Source: Kalmusia sp. IMI 367209
Taxonomy: Eukaryota; Ascomycota; Dothideomycetes; Pleosporales; Didymosphaeriaceae
DNA length: 64,000 nt
Reading direction: 5' to 3'
NCBI GenBank assembly: GCA_027946365.1
Contig: JAPEUQ010000007.1
Location: 248,001-312,000 of the forward strand
Made by a program: the position numbers and the translations under genes
Notes under the pieces: model-generated
Told to the model about the DNA's origin: nothing
What the model saw: the letters and a program-made list of their open reading frames with translations, nothing else
Database searches by the model: none
Shown here: piece after piece, positions 45,113-57,838 of the stretch
Numbering within the stretch: position 1 is the first letter of the stretch
Layout of the letters: every line of letters begins with the position of its first letter

Positions 45113-46141
45113 ATGTCCACTCTTCTTACCACCCTCCTCCTCCTCTCCTCCACCTCCGCCAAAGTCCTCCCCCGCAACGCCCTCTCCGCCTTCTCAGGAA
45201 CCTTCACCCTCGGAATTCCCCCGCAAGGCTCTCCCTTCACCACCACAGTCCCCGCGTGCAGCGCCTCGGGCGGCCTCGCCTTTCCGTCCTTCGTCGTCGT
45301 CGGCGTCCCCACAGGCACCTTCTCCGCAGGCACCCGTGTCGTCCGGGTCCCACCGCAGGCAGCCCCCACGTCGACGGTATACGTGGACGCAGCCTCTAAC
45401 GAGACAGAGACCATCATCATCAAGCCGCTGCCAGGCGAGTGCGGCGAATTCGAGCCCCCGAGCCCAACGAGCGACCCAGAGTCGGAGCAGCCTGAGCCGT
45501 CATCGGATGTCTGCCCCAAAGACGGTTGCACGGGCGCCGTCATCAAGAGCGCCGAGACGCTCATCGAGACCATCAACAAGGTTACGCAGCTCTCGCAGAA
45601 CCTGCAGGCGGCCGCCAAGCGCATCGGGGAGGTTCTCACCTCGCCCTTCCCGTCGGGCGTGCCCGCCCCCCAGCAGCAGCAGCAGCAGCAGGGAGACGTG
45701 ATGGCGCCGCAGGGCGCCATCCTCGACATTTCCGTCGGCTTGGGCCGCATCACATCCACGCTTACCATCGCGGCGCCCAGATTCGTCTTCCTGCCTCCCT
45801 TCCCGCCGAGCTGCTCCTCGGACACGATCATCATCGCCTTCATCGAATTCGTCGAGGTGCACCAGGCGCTGCTCAACATCCTGATCGGGCATTCTGGCTT
45901 GCTGGAGCGCGGGCCGGTGCGGCGCGGGGCCGACGAGGCGTATGGCGCGCTGGAAGAGCGCGAATCGGCTGGTTTCGTGGGCAAGCCGATTGCGGCTGCG
46001 TTGAGGGCGCTCGAGGGCGTCGTGGACACGTTGGCGCTTGCGCTCGTGCGGCTTGTGCCGAGTAATAGCGAGTGTACTAAGGCGAAGACGGAGGAGCTGG
46101 CGGAGAGTATTCGGGAGGCGCAGACGTCGTATGAGGGTTGA
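45113..46141 (+). CDS. Secreted protein of unknown function, low similarity to UVI-1-like proteins
   Basis: A single exon encodes 342 residues; the ATG at 45113 is chosen because it begins the signal peptide MSTLLTTLLLLSSTSA. The mature part has a Pro/Ser/Thr-rich N-terminal half with several Cys. A short poly-Gln tract (CAG repeat, 45674-45691) follows, and then helical segments (LLNILIGHSGLLERG, ALRALEGVVDTLALALVRLV). The helical end resembles the fungal secreted UVI-1 type, but my confidence in that link is low. No catalytic motif is visible. The G+C-rich third positions differ from the A/T-leaning flanks. A 467-codon open frame on the other strand is a shadow of this composition. Confidence 0.75.
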   Translation: MSTLLTTLLLLSSTSAKVLPRNALSAFSGTFTLGIPPQGSPFTTTVPACSASGGLAFPSFVVVGVPTGTFSAGTRVVRVPPQAAPTSTVYVDAASNETETIIIKPLPGECGEFEPPSPTSDPESEQPEPSSDVCPKDGCTGAVIKSAETLIETINKVTQLSQNLQAAAKRIGEVLTSPFPSGVPAPQQQQQQQGDVMAPQGAILDISVGLGRITSTLTIAAPRFVFLPPFPPSCSSDTIIIAFIEFVEVHQALLNILIGHSGLLERGPVRRGADEAYGALEERESAGFVGKPIAAALRALEGVVDTLALALVRLVPSNSECTKAKTEELAESIREAQTSYEG

Positions 46142-47265
46142 TTGAGAGAGAGAGAGAGAAAGGGGGGACAAGTCATTGGTGTGGTCGATGTGGGTGATGT
46201 TCGATTCGTTTCGCTCATTTGCTTGGTTTTTCTAGTATTGGGTATCTTGTCTGTAGGTGGGGGATGGTGTGGTAGTGGCAGTGACAGTGGCCGAGGAATG
46301 ATGAATGATGCTTTGAATTTTGCTTCTTGTGCTTGTGGTGACTTGGTGGCTGGCTCGTTATAAGTGTCCTGTAAGTGTCCTGTGATGTTGGCGTCTGGCA
46401 TTTCGCTCGTTCCTAGACCTCGGACTATTTTCACTTGAGGTGGTGTCTTTTTCATAACGATATGGTGTCTGGTCGGAGTCGTTTCGGCCATGGCTTTGTA
46501 GTCAATTGACTCACTTAGTGTGCAGTCGGCATGTCGAGTTCGTACTAGGTAGCGATGCTAGAATCAGGCATAGAAAACTCCTTTAAAGACAGCTATAGCG
46601 CTAGGAACTGTGTGTTTATGCGTGAGGATTCATGTTCTTAACATTCTGATGATGGCTCTCAGAGTGAGTTGGCCCTTTTTACCTTCCTCTTTAAGGGGTG
46701 TGTAATTGATGATGGGGCTGATCAGCAATGCTAAGAACGACCGGATCATTGACTTTTCTCACGCGGTGACACGTTCCTGATATTACCCACACGCAGTCAG
46801 AAGAGCAAACAATGAACACATAAAAAGCATTTATATTCCTAATCCCCCCTCATCAAGGTATCTATCTACAGTAACGCACGGCGTCACCCCGACCTATCCC
46901 CCATAAAAAATGTACAATTCATGCTCAAGATGCACGCAATATGCGCAAATCGTCCGCCGTCCCTCCATCCCTTCCATATAAGCCAAGTTTCAACAAGCGC
47001 TGAAAACTCCTTCGCCATGTACGAGAAACCCTCCAATATTCCTGATGACCTGATATACATAATTCCAGATTATCCAACCATATGTCCAAGGTACCCAACG
47101 TGTGCCAGTGCAGCGCACGCATCCAACCAATATACATATCCTGGGGACCAACAAGCACAAGAAACAGAATCGTGGCCAAACTATACCGGCCGGTATCAAA
47201 CGCCACCAAAACGCCAAGCTGAATGCAAATAAACGGCTCACTCGTAAAGAATCGGTAAATGCGCA
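46142..47265. other. Convergent intergenic region
   Basis: Contains an (AG)n stretch just after the stop at 46144-46157 and the 3' UTRs of two convergent genes. Open frames at 46921-47269 on both strands mirror each other and are not called. Confidence 0.5.
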
Positions 47266-49379
47266 TCATGAGACTGTCTGGCCGTCGCAGTCAGGGATAG
47301 TCACGCCTTTCTTAAGGTTGCGGTTCACGTCCATGAGACCCCACTTGTCTTCCCACTCTTTGCCCTTCTCGTTGTACATTATCTTCCAAGGCTCGTCGAA
47401 CGCGGAGAACCTGCAGATGTTAGTGCATTGGACTATCAGAGTAAAGGCTCAACTTACCAGAAGTACTCGGTAGCGTTCTTCATGCTAGGGCAGACCCAGT
47501 CCTCCATAAATTGATTCATCTCATCGACACCGGCAATGGATCCCTGCGTATCGGACGTGCAGTCGGATTCGCCGCAGTCATTGCCGCCGCCAGAGGGCCA
47601 TCCCACCTCGGCGATAACCTGCTTGATGGAAGCGTTGTTTGCTGTGAGTGCGACGTCGTGCGTTGACCAGAAATCCCAGGTCCAGCCGGCGGCCTTGTCA
47701 ACCTCCACACCAGCAAAGAAAGGGTGCACATTCGACATGACAACGTCCACTTTAGTAGCCATGTCGGCAGTCCAGTTATCGCCGAGATCGGATAGAGCAA
47801 TGGGCAGTTTAATGTCGTCCACGCCAGCCTTTGCCGCAATCTTGGAGAAGTTGCTCTTGATGTCCGAGATGTACTTGAGCAGTTCTGTCTTGGAAAGATC
47901 CTTGCGGAAAAGGACTTCGTTGCCGACGATTACACCCTTGAACTGGTGGTCTTCCTTGTTCTTCAGCTTGGGAGTGACATGCTTGTCGATGATTTCCCAC
48001 ATCGTAGAAACTTGGCGATCATTTGTCGTGTCGTTGTTCCCTAGCCAGACGCCGAGCCACACCTTCATGTCCGTGAGTTCCAGTCTGTCGATGGCATGTA
48101 GCACCATTTCGGTCTGGTTGCAGTCGGTTCCGTAAAGACGTACGGCGTTGGTCAGCTGCGACATGACGGCCATGTCACGCGTGATGTTGTTCTGCGACGG
48201 AGGAACGTGAAGACAATCGGGATACTGAGAATTGAGAGGCGTATAGTCCATGCCGGGAAAGACCTTGTGGAGATTTTTGTTATTCATCAGTTTTTGTATC
48301 TCGTCTGACTTGATGGTTAGATCGTTCTTGTTGTCTTCAGCGACAGCATTGGCGTTGCTGCTGCTGCCCTTGGATCCGCCGCTTCCATTTGCTCCTCCGT
48401 GTTTGTTCAGCACTGATCCTAGGACGCCCCCGATAATGGCCCCAACCACAACGACTGCGATGACAGCTATTACGATCCACATGAGCTTTTTCCTGCCGTG
48501 ATTCTGGTTCTCTAACCATGCGGATTTCTCGCCTTTTGCAGCCGTAGGTGCATAATGCTCGGTCAATGGTACAGCGTTGTAGTTGCCACTTCCGTCTCCG
48601 GCCGCAGCCCCAGCAGCAGCTCCAGCAGCAGCCCCAGCGGCGACTCCTGCCGCGGGTCCCGGTGTGCCATCGCGACTGAAGGGCGCAAATGACCGCCGTT
48701 TCGCTTGTGTAGGCGTCATTCCCCAGTCGTCGTCGTCTGCTACTTCGTTCGGGTTGATGGCGCCCAGCTGGGGCGCTAGGTTGAGGTTCGACGAGGAATA
48801 GCGAGTGTAGGGGCTGTCCGAGTAGGGAACAACATTGGGGGACGTGAGCGGTGCGCTGTGCTGTGAGCTGTGCATAGAGCTGGCGCTCGAATACATGCCG
48901 GCGGACCCGAGCGCCCCGGAGGCTAGGTGTGGATTCGAGCCATTGTATGGTGAATGTATCGGTCGCGGAGGCGTGGGCGAGTCGTACGCGTAGGAATCCG
49001 AGAAGGGTCCTGGTGTCTGGTACGGCGGCACGCCCATTGGCGTTCCATAGTTATGGTTGTTCATGTCTCTCATGGCATGCACGCCGCTTTCCCTCTCGTG
49101 TGAATTGGCGACGCCTGATGCGAGCCCGTTAATCCCCCCACCCGCTGCACGGTCTCCCAGATTGTCTGCACCGGGCGTCGTGTCTGGTATCGAGTAGTCG
49201 GAGTAGTTGTTCGGGTCCTGGTACTGGCGCTGGCCCTGCATCTGGCTGAAGTTGGCGTCCGGGGGCATGCCGACAGGACTGCGGTGCGGAGGCGGCGGCG
49301 GAGGTATCATGGAGCTTTCTGGCTGTACGGGCGAGACGTCCCGCTCATCGTAGTACTGGTGCGGCGGCTGGTATGCCAT
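47266..49379 (-). CDS. btgC: Glucan endo-1,3-beta-glucosidase, membrane-anchored GH17 (BtgC)
   Basis: Two exons (49379-47458, 47410-47266) encode 688 residues, the length of Aspergillus BtgC. The enzyme cuts beta-1,3-glucan during wall remodelling. Residues 1-310 are Pro/Gly/Ser/Tyr-rich and cytosolic. A type II signal anchor follows ([20 protein letters not shown]). The outer catalytic domain spans about residues 400-688. The proton donor is in [10 protein letters not shown] and the nucleophile in [11 protein letters not shown], the two glutamates of family GH17. The start [14 protein letters not shown] is the family's usual N-terminus; an in-frame ATG upstream is less likely. The small second exon supplies [20 protein letters not shown], the expected C-terminus. 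Confidence 0.94.
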
Positions 49380-51646
49380 TGTGGTGTGCTGCGGAGATTT
49401 CCCGCAACTGTGGGTCGGTCTGGACAGGCTGAGCGACGGCGGGAGCCGGTGTTTCTTGTGAAAGGCGCCCAGCCGCGCGACCAAAAGGTACGAGGTAGCG
49501 AGCGCGATGTGTTAGCAGGAGCGATTGCGGTGCGCAGGGCAGCTGGCCGGCACAGAGCGAGCGACGGGAGAATGGCAGCGTTTCTAGGAGACAGGCGTCA
49601 AGTTCGGGAGACAGCAGAGAGGAGCCAGGTTGGAGCGCCGCCTCTGGTTGCTAGAGTGTAACACAGCGGCTGACGTGCCTTCCCAGTTCGGGTAGCGGTT
49701 GGCACGGGCAACCACCAAGCTATTTGCAGCCTTCGAGTGACGCACAAGAGCCTCAACACGACTTGGCGAAAGCAGGATTTGCCTGCGCCATCGACCAGCC
49801 TGTCTGTCTGGACTGTCTTCGTCTGTCCGTCTGCTTGTCTGTCTGATCTCCTGCGTCGTGCGCCGCAGCCATGTGAATCACCATTGTTCACTGCTGTCTC
49901 GGTGCCTCTTCTCGCTGCACACGGCTGCATCCTCCGCCGTCTCTGTACTCCTATCCCCAGCGTCGCGCTCAGCCCCAATACATCCACATGCAGCCTGCTG
50001 ATACGTGGATCCCGCCCCGGCGGCCAATGCTCAATATCTCATGAAGGATGCGCCAACGGCCGCCCCAGTTTTTATTAAAGATAACACCAGCCTGCTTTCC
50101 TGCAACACTCCGCGAAATGACAGACCTCTGCGGATTCATCGGGACGAACGCAGGTCTCTGGTCTCGATTTTGTCACATTGTGAAGGCGTGAGAAAGCGGA
50201 TGCGACGCCAGGTGACCATCACCAACTCGGCTCTCGTATCACACAGCCTTCTCTTCCTCAGCCGTAGCCTTTAGACGCTTCTAGCTGCTCTCTTTCTGAG
50301 CAGGATCTGAGCAATGTGGTCTTTGGCTATGCAGCCGCCCGCCTCGTCGCTGCAGTCGGACAATGCCTGCTTGTGTGAAACACCTCTCGGTCGATCGTAC
50401 TGATTACGATTGCGATGCCGATCTTGCACTTCGAGACACCAAGTCCGTCTGTCAGCATTCCCCTTTACACAACATTACTGTGCTCGCTCGCGGAATTTAT
50501 TTCCCTGATCCTCGTATTCAACGGGGCTATTACGTAGAAATGGTTTACCTCATGTCACCTCGTGTCACCTCGTTCTCTCGCGTCGAGTCCCATGGGGAAC
50601 TCTAGCCACCGCTAAACTATATGCGGAACCGATATAATCGTTCCGCCACCGCGACCAGGATGCTGCAGAATTGACGACGCGTCCAATCTTGCAGTTCCAG
50701 GATTGTGGGAGATGAGATTCATTCCTGGGCATACGTTTGCTCGACCTCTAGACCTTGACCCCAGTATGGACCCCGAATTGCAAGATACGAAGCCGATAAA
50801 CGATGAATTACTAGTCGGGTCTCGTCCTATCGCGGGTTCCTAGCGAGAGAGTCCAGATGAAACGTACCTGAAAGGCGCATTCACTGCCCACGATCATCCT
50901 ACTGCCATCAATATTTGTTGTAATGATCATAGCATCTTCTATGCTCTCGACGCGCTGTCCTCGGCCTGCCTTCCAACTGCTCTCAGTGACTAACACAACG
51001 TTACTCAACATGAAGTTCTACTCGAAAACATAGCACCTCCCACAAAGATTCTAGTACATACCCAATTTTCATAAGACAGATGTTCAGTCGCTAGCGAATG
51101 ATGTGTGCTGCGGCTTGACGTGTGGCTCACGAACGAAAGTCACAAAATCCTTTCCATATTCTAGGGCATCCCGTCTGCAGCATTAATCACATTCATCCAC
51201 GTATCTACACAAACCAACTAAACCAAAGCAATACTTTCTTCCGCATCGCCGTAGGTTCCCTCTTCGATTTTTTTCTTCTCGTAAACGCACCCGTTCACCG
51301 TCTGCATAGTATCGACTCACCAGCCTCTCGCGGAAGAAGCAATGAAATGTACAGAAAGTAGAGCATAACGATGAGAAATCGAGAAGGAGGAGGAGCCGTG
51401 AATGATACATCGAAGTAAGTAGGAGCTAGACACCACCCCTACATTGATGTAGTATACTCGAACTACGATGAATCTTTGCATCGGATTGCTCGACGTTGGT
51501 ATGAGAGTCTTGAGGCTGTCCACATAGAGTCTCTCATCCCTATAACATGAAAAACATGATAGCAAACACGGTTAACATGAACATACACTTTGCCGGCTCT
51601 TGCACAGTTTTTCTCCAGACCAATACCAAACTTGAAACGTCATCCA
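49380..51646. other. Intergenic region, no gene seen
   Basis: Two minus-strand genes flank this 2.3-kb stretch. It carries the btgC promoter with CT-rich runs (cttgtctgtctg near 49833) and the 3' flank of the CCCH gene. Short open frames show no known domain. Confidence 0.5.
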
Positions 51647-53399
51647 CTACAACCTATCAAATTTCGAAATTTCCGGCATCCCATGGCTTGAGTAGTTCTG
51701 CAATAGCTTTGCCAAAAACTTCCGAGGGTCATCCGACTTCTTTCCCCTGGCACGTTTCGGGTTCGTTCGGATCCATTCGAGCTCTTCCTCGTTCAGTGGT
51801 TCGTGCCGACACTCACAGTCTTTACCTTGCGGACACTTTGTGTTCTTGTCGAATACCCATCTACAGAGGTTTAGATCCTGTTCTCTGCACCCACCATAGG
51901 TCTCTGGAAAGAGTCGGTTACCACCCTTCTCTGTCGCGGCTAGATGGCTCAGCGTACGACGGGGGGCTGGTCCTTCTCCGGTTCGTGGAGCGTAGCCCTT
52001 CGCCAGCGTCGACAGGACTCGTTGCTGAAAGTAGTCCATGCTTCCAGATCCCCTTTCTCTAGTGGCTTGTTTGACGCCTCTTGGGGCTTCATTGGAGTCT
52101 GTTAGATGCCCCTTGGAAATGAGGGCTCCAGACTTAGCAATGTATCCTGGCGATGGAGGTATGTTTGAAAGCACAGGTCCGCCTTGGGCAATGTTCCTCT
52201 TGGGGGTAGGCATCGCTGTTATGACAGCTTTTAATTTTCCTGTCGGTGTGTTAAGCCTTCTCTCGAGCGCAGCAGGCATTTCCAAGATTTCTGGCTTGTC
52301 TGGTCCCTTCGACTTTATCGATATCATTGTTTCCTGTCCATCTTCTCGCGCGCTACGCTGTTGACTCGCTAACTGTATGTCGCTGGGTGTAGGTGACTCG
52401 TGCTTCTGCGCATCCTGAATGCCTGGAATCCAGCTTGCCATACTTCTCTTTAGCTCCTCTAGCCTAGCTTTGGCGCGGTCCCGCTTCTGCATCTTCTCTT
52501 CCAATATCAGTCGTTCGTACTCTGCTTCGTAGTCGGCAGTCTCCTTATCAAGCCTGGCCACTTGCTCTTCGAAATCTAGCACCGTTTGTTAGATTGGACC
52601 AACACTCTTGAGCTGCGGGACCCACGCGAGACTTGACGACGTGCTTGTCGTAATGGACTCCGCGAACGAACTGCTGGAGGATGTCAGCAAGTTCCAAACA
52701 TGCGGAGTGGCATAGCTTACTTGTCTTATTCTCGATGGGCTTAGGAGACGCTGAACGTGAACGCCCTGTCCCGCGTTGAGCTGAGATGCAAATCAGTGTC
52801 GCGATCTGAAAGCTGTGTAGCGCTACCTACACCGACGTCCCAAGTCCCCTTCGTCGTATCCGCTCATCTTAGGAACAGGGATACCATTCTCCTGGCCCGG
52901 GTTCTTACCGGAGTCTTTCTTGTGCGTGGCAAGCGTCTCACCAGACTCTTGACGTTGGTGCTCATTGTCGATGCTCACACTGCCTTCCGCCATAGGCTGG
53001 CTACCCTGAACGTGCGGGCGCCCGCCGAAGGCTGTACGGTTATCGAGGACATATTGATAGAAAGTACGCTGTGTACGTTCCTCGGCTTCGACTTTTTCGC
53101 CATTGGAAGCGGCGGCCTGTTCGGGTCTAGAAGGCGGACGGCCGTCATGGCGCTCACCGTCGCTGGCGGACCTGTAGGATCAGCAAACACACTTATCCGG
53201 ATTGTGTGGATCGTATTTCTTCGACGACTTACCCTTGTACATTGTTGACCGATACATGCTCTAGTTGTTGCTCAAGCGTATTGGGCGGCGCAGGCTTGAC
53301 TTGGGACATGATTTGCCAGAGTGGCATGCCTGCGTATTTATCTTCTCGACTGACCGAAGTGTTGTACTGTTGCTCGCGTGCATGATCGTTGTTTGCCAT
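51647..53399 (-). CDS. CCCH-type zinc-finger protein with coiled coil, probably RNA-related
   Basis: Five exons (53399-53233, 53171-52831, 52780-52721, 52673-52626, 52575-51647) give 514 residues. All junctions have GT...AG and total whole codons, and the fourth intron has a CTAAC branch site. The N-terminal half is polar and ends in an Arg/Ser-rich segment (GRSRSASPKP...VRSRSPLRQARRQ), typical of RNA-handling nuclear proteins. A coiled coil follows (HFEEQVARLDKETADYEAEY). Near the C-terminus LCRWVFDKNTKCPQGKDCECRH fits a Cx9Cx5Cx3H zinc finger. I do not recognise the family. A possible 5' UTR intron lies just upstream, with donor at about 53466 and acceptor at 53400. Confidence 0.8.
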
Positions 53400-55937
53400 C
53401 TTTGCGGTCTCACGGCATTACAGTATGTGGATCGGGGATGTGTGGGCAATAAGGTGGGCTAACTTACCAGGTGTTGATTGTGGTTGAGTGGGTGGTGGTG
53501 GAGACTGCAGCGACAGCGACGGCGAACGCGATATCTCTGAGCGTGGGTTGAGGATCTGCTAGTGCGCGTCCCGCGACCTACAGGTGAATTAGTCTTTCAC
53601 TGGCAGTTTGTCTTGGCACCTCCACGCGCAAACTAAGGCGAGAGCTTATCTGCGGTCTTTAGAGACGGGGTTAGCATGATATGAGGGCTCGAGGAGGAGG
53701 CCACAGTAGATGTTTGATCAATCCAATACCGTTTCGGCCAGCGGATCCTAGGTGACTGGCGCTGATATTTGCATGATTTACCCTCGTCAGTACCATTGTG
53801 GTAACCACTTTGGCGGCTCACTCCCCATGTTGTATACCTCTGCTATGTTGACCTAATTCCGCGACACGTAAACCAGCTGCTCCGAGCTGCTTCATTCCCA
53901 AACTAACACTTATAGTATCCAGCATTGAAGTCGTACTGGCACGACTTTCCGACAGTACTACATCACAGGAATATCACCGCCACAAGATTCCTTTGAGTAA
54001 AAGAAATGACATTACCCTATCGATATCGATCGCTCTATCTTGCTATACACCTTCATAACTATTAGCCATCAAGCCGGCTTCACTGAGTTTTCCCACACTC
54101 CTTCTGTGAATCATCCCATACATTTCCCATCTTCGGTGCCCATAAAGTTGTCACGAGGCATACTTCTTTTCCAAACTTTTGGCAAACAAAGGTCAGGCTG
54201 CGTCTCACATCACCTCTTTGCTGTCATTAGAAAATTTATTACAGGCTAGATTAGCAGGTGAGTTTGGAGCATCACCGCGATACTAATCGGTAGGTGGATG
54301 GGAATAATGCCTAGCGAAAAGGTACCGATGCTGTTAATTACCACTAGACTGAGTGGAAGGTAGACAGCGATCTGATGAACACTGGTCAAGGTAACCGGCT
54401 GTGAGCTGGATATTTTATGCCATGGCCGTAGCAAGGCCCGCTGGGTCTTCAGTGCAGGTTATACATCACTGGCACGGGGCAAATTAGCCTTTTATGGATT
54501 TTGGCCGTACAATTGACCTGTGTGGATCAAAAGTCACGTTGTGGCAGAAGCAAGTCGCCTTCGAAGCGTTCGCCTAGCGATAACCCGGATTCAGGTCGCA
54601 ATATGAATAAATCACGGATTTGGCTTGCAAATCTGCCGTAGGATAAGCAAAGAGCAGATGTTCCCGGACAATGACTTACTCAACATGTTTTGTTGCTGAG
54701 TGAAGAGTAATCGCTTACCAAAGCAAGGTGGGCGTAGAGCAGCGCAAGACAAACTGATGGTGAAAGGTGATCTCACTGGTTAATTAAACGGCTGCCATGT
54801 TTTTTTCTGTTTGGAGCACCATTAAAATTGTTTAAGATAGATCAAGACGAGCCTGGTAGCCTGAACATTTGGATGTAGGATTGAATGTAGGATTGAATCT
54901 AAACTCCTCACTTGTGGACTAGCCTGCTTGCATACACGTAGAAATATTGCCTTCACCGTTGTTATGACTGATTAAATTGCCTTAAATAACCATCCTTTCC
55001 ATTATAAAGTCTGGAATCTCTCTCAGTCACAATAGTGTTATGAGTATAGATATAAATCAAATCAGATTATAATCGATATGCAATATATACAAGGGATCTC
55101 ATTAAATCAATCTGATAAGCTTGCTGGATCGCAAACCCTTTATGCTATTCTCTTTTACACGCCTTCTTGAATCACAAAGCAGGAGAGGAACCGCTGCTTT
55201 TTTTTATCGTCTACTATTATTTTCAGCTACTACACCTTCCACTGCAAATTTGGTACAATGATAAGTACAAAGTTGTCCCAAAGGGACACATAGTAATTGA
55301 ACGAGTTGAGATGTTTAAACGACTTTCGTGCTCGTTGTGCCTTCTAGCCAGAGGTTATACTCGAAGTCTACGCCTCACTGGCTACATATGACGAACTATC
55401 AATAGGTAAAACTTTATAGAAGGCTATTGCAGCTAGGGTAGCTCAATGTTCAAGATATGTGCGTATATAAAGGCAACTGCAAAAGCGTTGTTGAGATATG
55501 TGGTGTTGCTTGTAAATTTGCGAAAATGGCCCGTTTCACGGTACGTCAGCTTATAGTAAATATGTAGAAGACGCTATCCCTGTTCTCTCACACCTAAACG
55601 TGAAGTAAGTCCCCAAGACGTGCGCCGGAGCGGGCCGACCACCCTCCCTGCTTACGGTGGCGTTCGGGAGTTTAGGATAGTTTATGCTTCACTGTTTGTT
55701 GCAAATGCCGCTTACTAGTACTAGATGCATAACCTAATGTCTTCCTCCAATCATATATTTTAACAGTTACCGCTTGCGTGACAGACTGCTTGTTAGCTCT
55801 GCTATAAAGAACACTGGCAATCTTGTCAGATCATGCCTGGCCTGTGATCTAACGACGAATTTCGTTGCCATCATTGATTTGGTTTGATTCATAGTAATTC
55901 TGGACATTCCAAAACTTCTTCTCTAATTTCCAACGAG
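53400..55937. other. Gene-poor, A/T-rich stretch
   Basis: About 2.5 kb. The first few hundred bases are the 5' region of the CCCH gene; a Pro-rich open segment at about 53470-53560 may be an untranslated or missed exon. From about 54.2 to 55.9 kb the DNA is A/T-rich with many stops. A GC-rich island at 55610-55680 breaks it. A direct repeat of 11 bases (taggattgaatg) sits near 54876-54900. No gene is supported. Confidence 0.45.
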
Positions 55938-57109
55938 TTACACCAGTACTCGTTGGCTCTCGTAGCTTCCACCAGCAGTTACCACAGGCTCCAGGTCGTG
56001 CAACTCGACTCCGACTGCGTGCTGCTCACCGATAGCGCGCTCAGTATCCAATCCTCTGCTAATCCCTTCCTTAGAGTGCGCGAATAAGCCGTAGTTTCCG
56101 ACACTCATTCCGATTCCCAACGCTGCGCCTCGATGTCGGGGTCCCCACGCCCACCCAGCACCACGACGAACTGGAAGATGGTACATTCGGAACGCGAACC
56201 ATGCAGCGATCAAGCCCTCCAAAGAGCCGAACAGAACATCGAAACCGGCGTGCTTGTAGTCTGTGAAGCGAGTCGATGCGATGTAAATCGCAGTACCTAT
56301 AGGGATCAACACGGTTACTAAAAGATATAGAGGCGGAGCTGCTGCCTCTTTCCTATGGTTTAGGGCTCGCTGTCGATCTCGGGACGCAGAGGGAAGGAAC
56401 GGAATGGTCATGGAGAACTTCGCAGCTAGGAAGAGGCTAAGATAGGTCAACCCTGCGAAGGCGACTGGCACGGTAAAGTCAGATATTGATCTTGATGCAC
56501 TACGTAGCATTGAAACATACCAGTACAATGCCCGCTTGGAAAACTCCTGAACCCGTCCATGAACTCTGATTTTCCCACTCCGCTCCCATTCTTACTCATG
56601 CAGATTTCCCATCTCACAAGCTGCGACGTGCCTTCAAGAGATTCACTTGTAAAGCCGCCCACAAGAAAGTCGTTTATGGCTCCAATGTCGGGATTGCATC
56701 GTGAAAGAAAGTCGGGGCGATGTTTTCCAAACATATTCTTCATGGTCTGAGTGAGTATAAGGGATAGGGTAAGCGAAAGAGCAAGGCCTAGCCACGCGGC
56801 ATGCAACTCCCACAGCTTTCGTTTCCATATCGCACTGTGCGAGGGAACAGGGCCAGGTCGCGGTGGTATGCGAACAATGGCGGCGCAAATTCCTGCGATG
56901 ATAAATGCTGGCGCGGCGACGGCGACGACGAAAAGAACGGGTATCGAGATGGTATCTTTACGGTAGGGAAACGAGATGGACGGGTCCGTAAGAGAGAAGT
57001 CTCGTTTGACGGGCTCTATGATGCTGAATGCACCAGCGATGGCCACGAAAACGACAATTACGATCCAATCCAGTACATAGGATAAGGCAACTCGATCGAG
57101 GAAGGCCAT
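55938..57109 (-). CDS. PAP2-family lipid phosphatase (Dpp1/Lpp1-like)
   Basis: Two exons (57109-56521, 56452-55938) encode 367 residues. The protein removes phosphate from diacylglycerol pyrophosphate or phosphatidic acid in the ER or vacuole membrane. All three motifs of the PAP2 active site are present: KNMFGKHRPDF (KxxxxxxRP), FRSFPSGH (PSGH, restored at the splice), and RFTDYKHAGFDV (RxxxxxHxxxD) with the catalytic His. About six hydrophobic segments match the family topology. The intron falls directly after the PSGHCTG codons. The long C-terminal tail after the last helix (about 60 residues) is Gly/Glu-rich. Confidence 0.92.
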
Positions 57110-57838
57110 GATCTTTACTTTCGTAACGATAGTGTCGAAGCCAATGTGTAGCAGGAAAGTTAAGCTATCAACGGTAGCTTTTTGGCTATGACAAGCTACC
57201 CATGGTAGTCTTGGGATCTGCCGTATTCACGCCGTATCGCCTAGTCTATCGATCCGCCACCTGCTGACGCGTCTAAGCGCCTCTCGACCATTCTGAATCT
57301 GGGGAAAATGCCAGGATCTGCGGTTCGTCTTGGGAATATTACTCTGCTTCTTTGTCTGCGAATCGAGCGTCAAGAGTGTAACAGGCTAAGGCGCTGGACC
57401 TGCGTCGTGATCGGCCGACCTGAAGCACTACTATCCAGATTTGTGGGCTTCAGAATTGTTTTCCTTTCCCCTGAAGGAAAGATGCGGCCTTGTAAACCAA
57501 TCTTTGATGTACATGTGCATGTAACTGTTGGCGACATATACTTCTACGATCTTATTCCAGTGTGCAACATTCATTAGATCGTTATTCTATCTAGGCGTGC
57601 GTCCAATGAAGCTATGATATTCCTACATCCGGGTAGGTTAAACTCAAAAAAGGACCGACTAGTGCTATATGCATCAGCCAATGTAACAAGCCATTTCGTC
57701 TATTGGTGCAACAACTGATAGCGAATCAACGATGCGGCCTTTGCCACGTGCTATTATCCCTTGCGCGATCCATGACACAGGATTAGTGCCCTCTGAATGG
57801 CCCGCTCAGCAATCTCTTCGAGGCCAAGAGTCTCTCTT
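57110..57838. other. Intergenic region, no gene seen
   Basis: The stretch between the PAP2 start and the MFS transporter stop on the same strand holds the PAP2 promoter. A small open frame at 57308-57577 shows no known domain. Confidence 0.5.

Noticed and set aside
45088..46491. 467-codon open frame on the minus strand over the secreted-protein gene
   Set aside because: It is an antisense shadow caused by high G+C at third positions; the plus strand has a signal peptide and TATA box, while the antisense protein is Ser/Thr/Pro low complexity without domains.
52567..52600. A 24-base intron (gtcc...ctag) in the CCCH gene
   Set aside because: Too short; a 50-base intron with donor at 52625 and a CTAAC branch site fits the frame and normal size.
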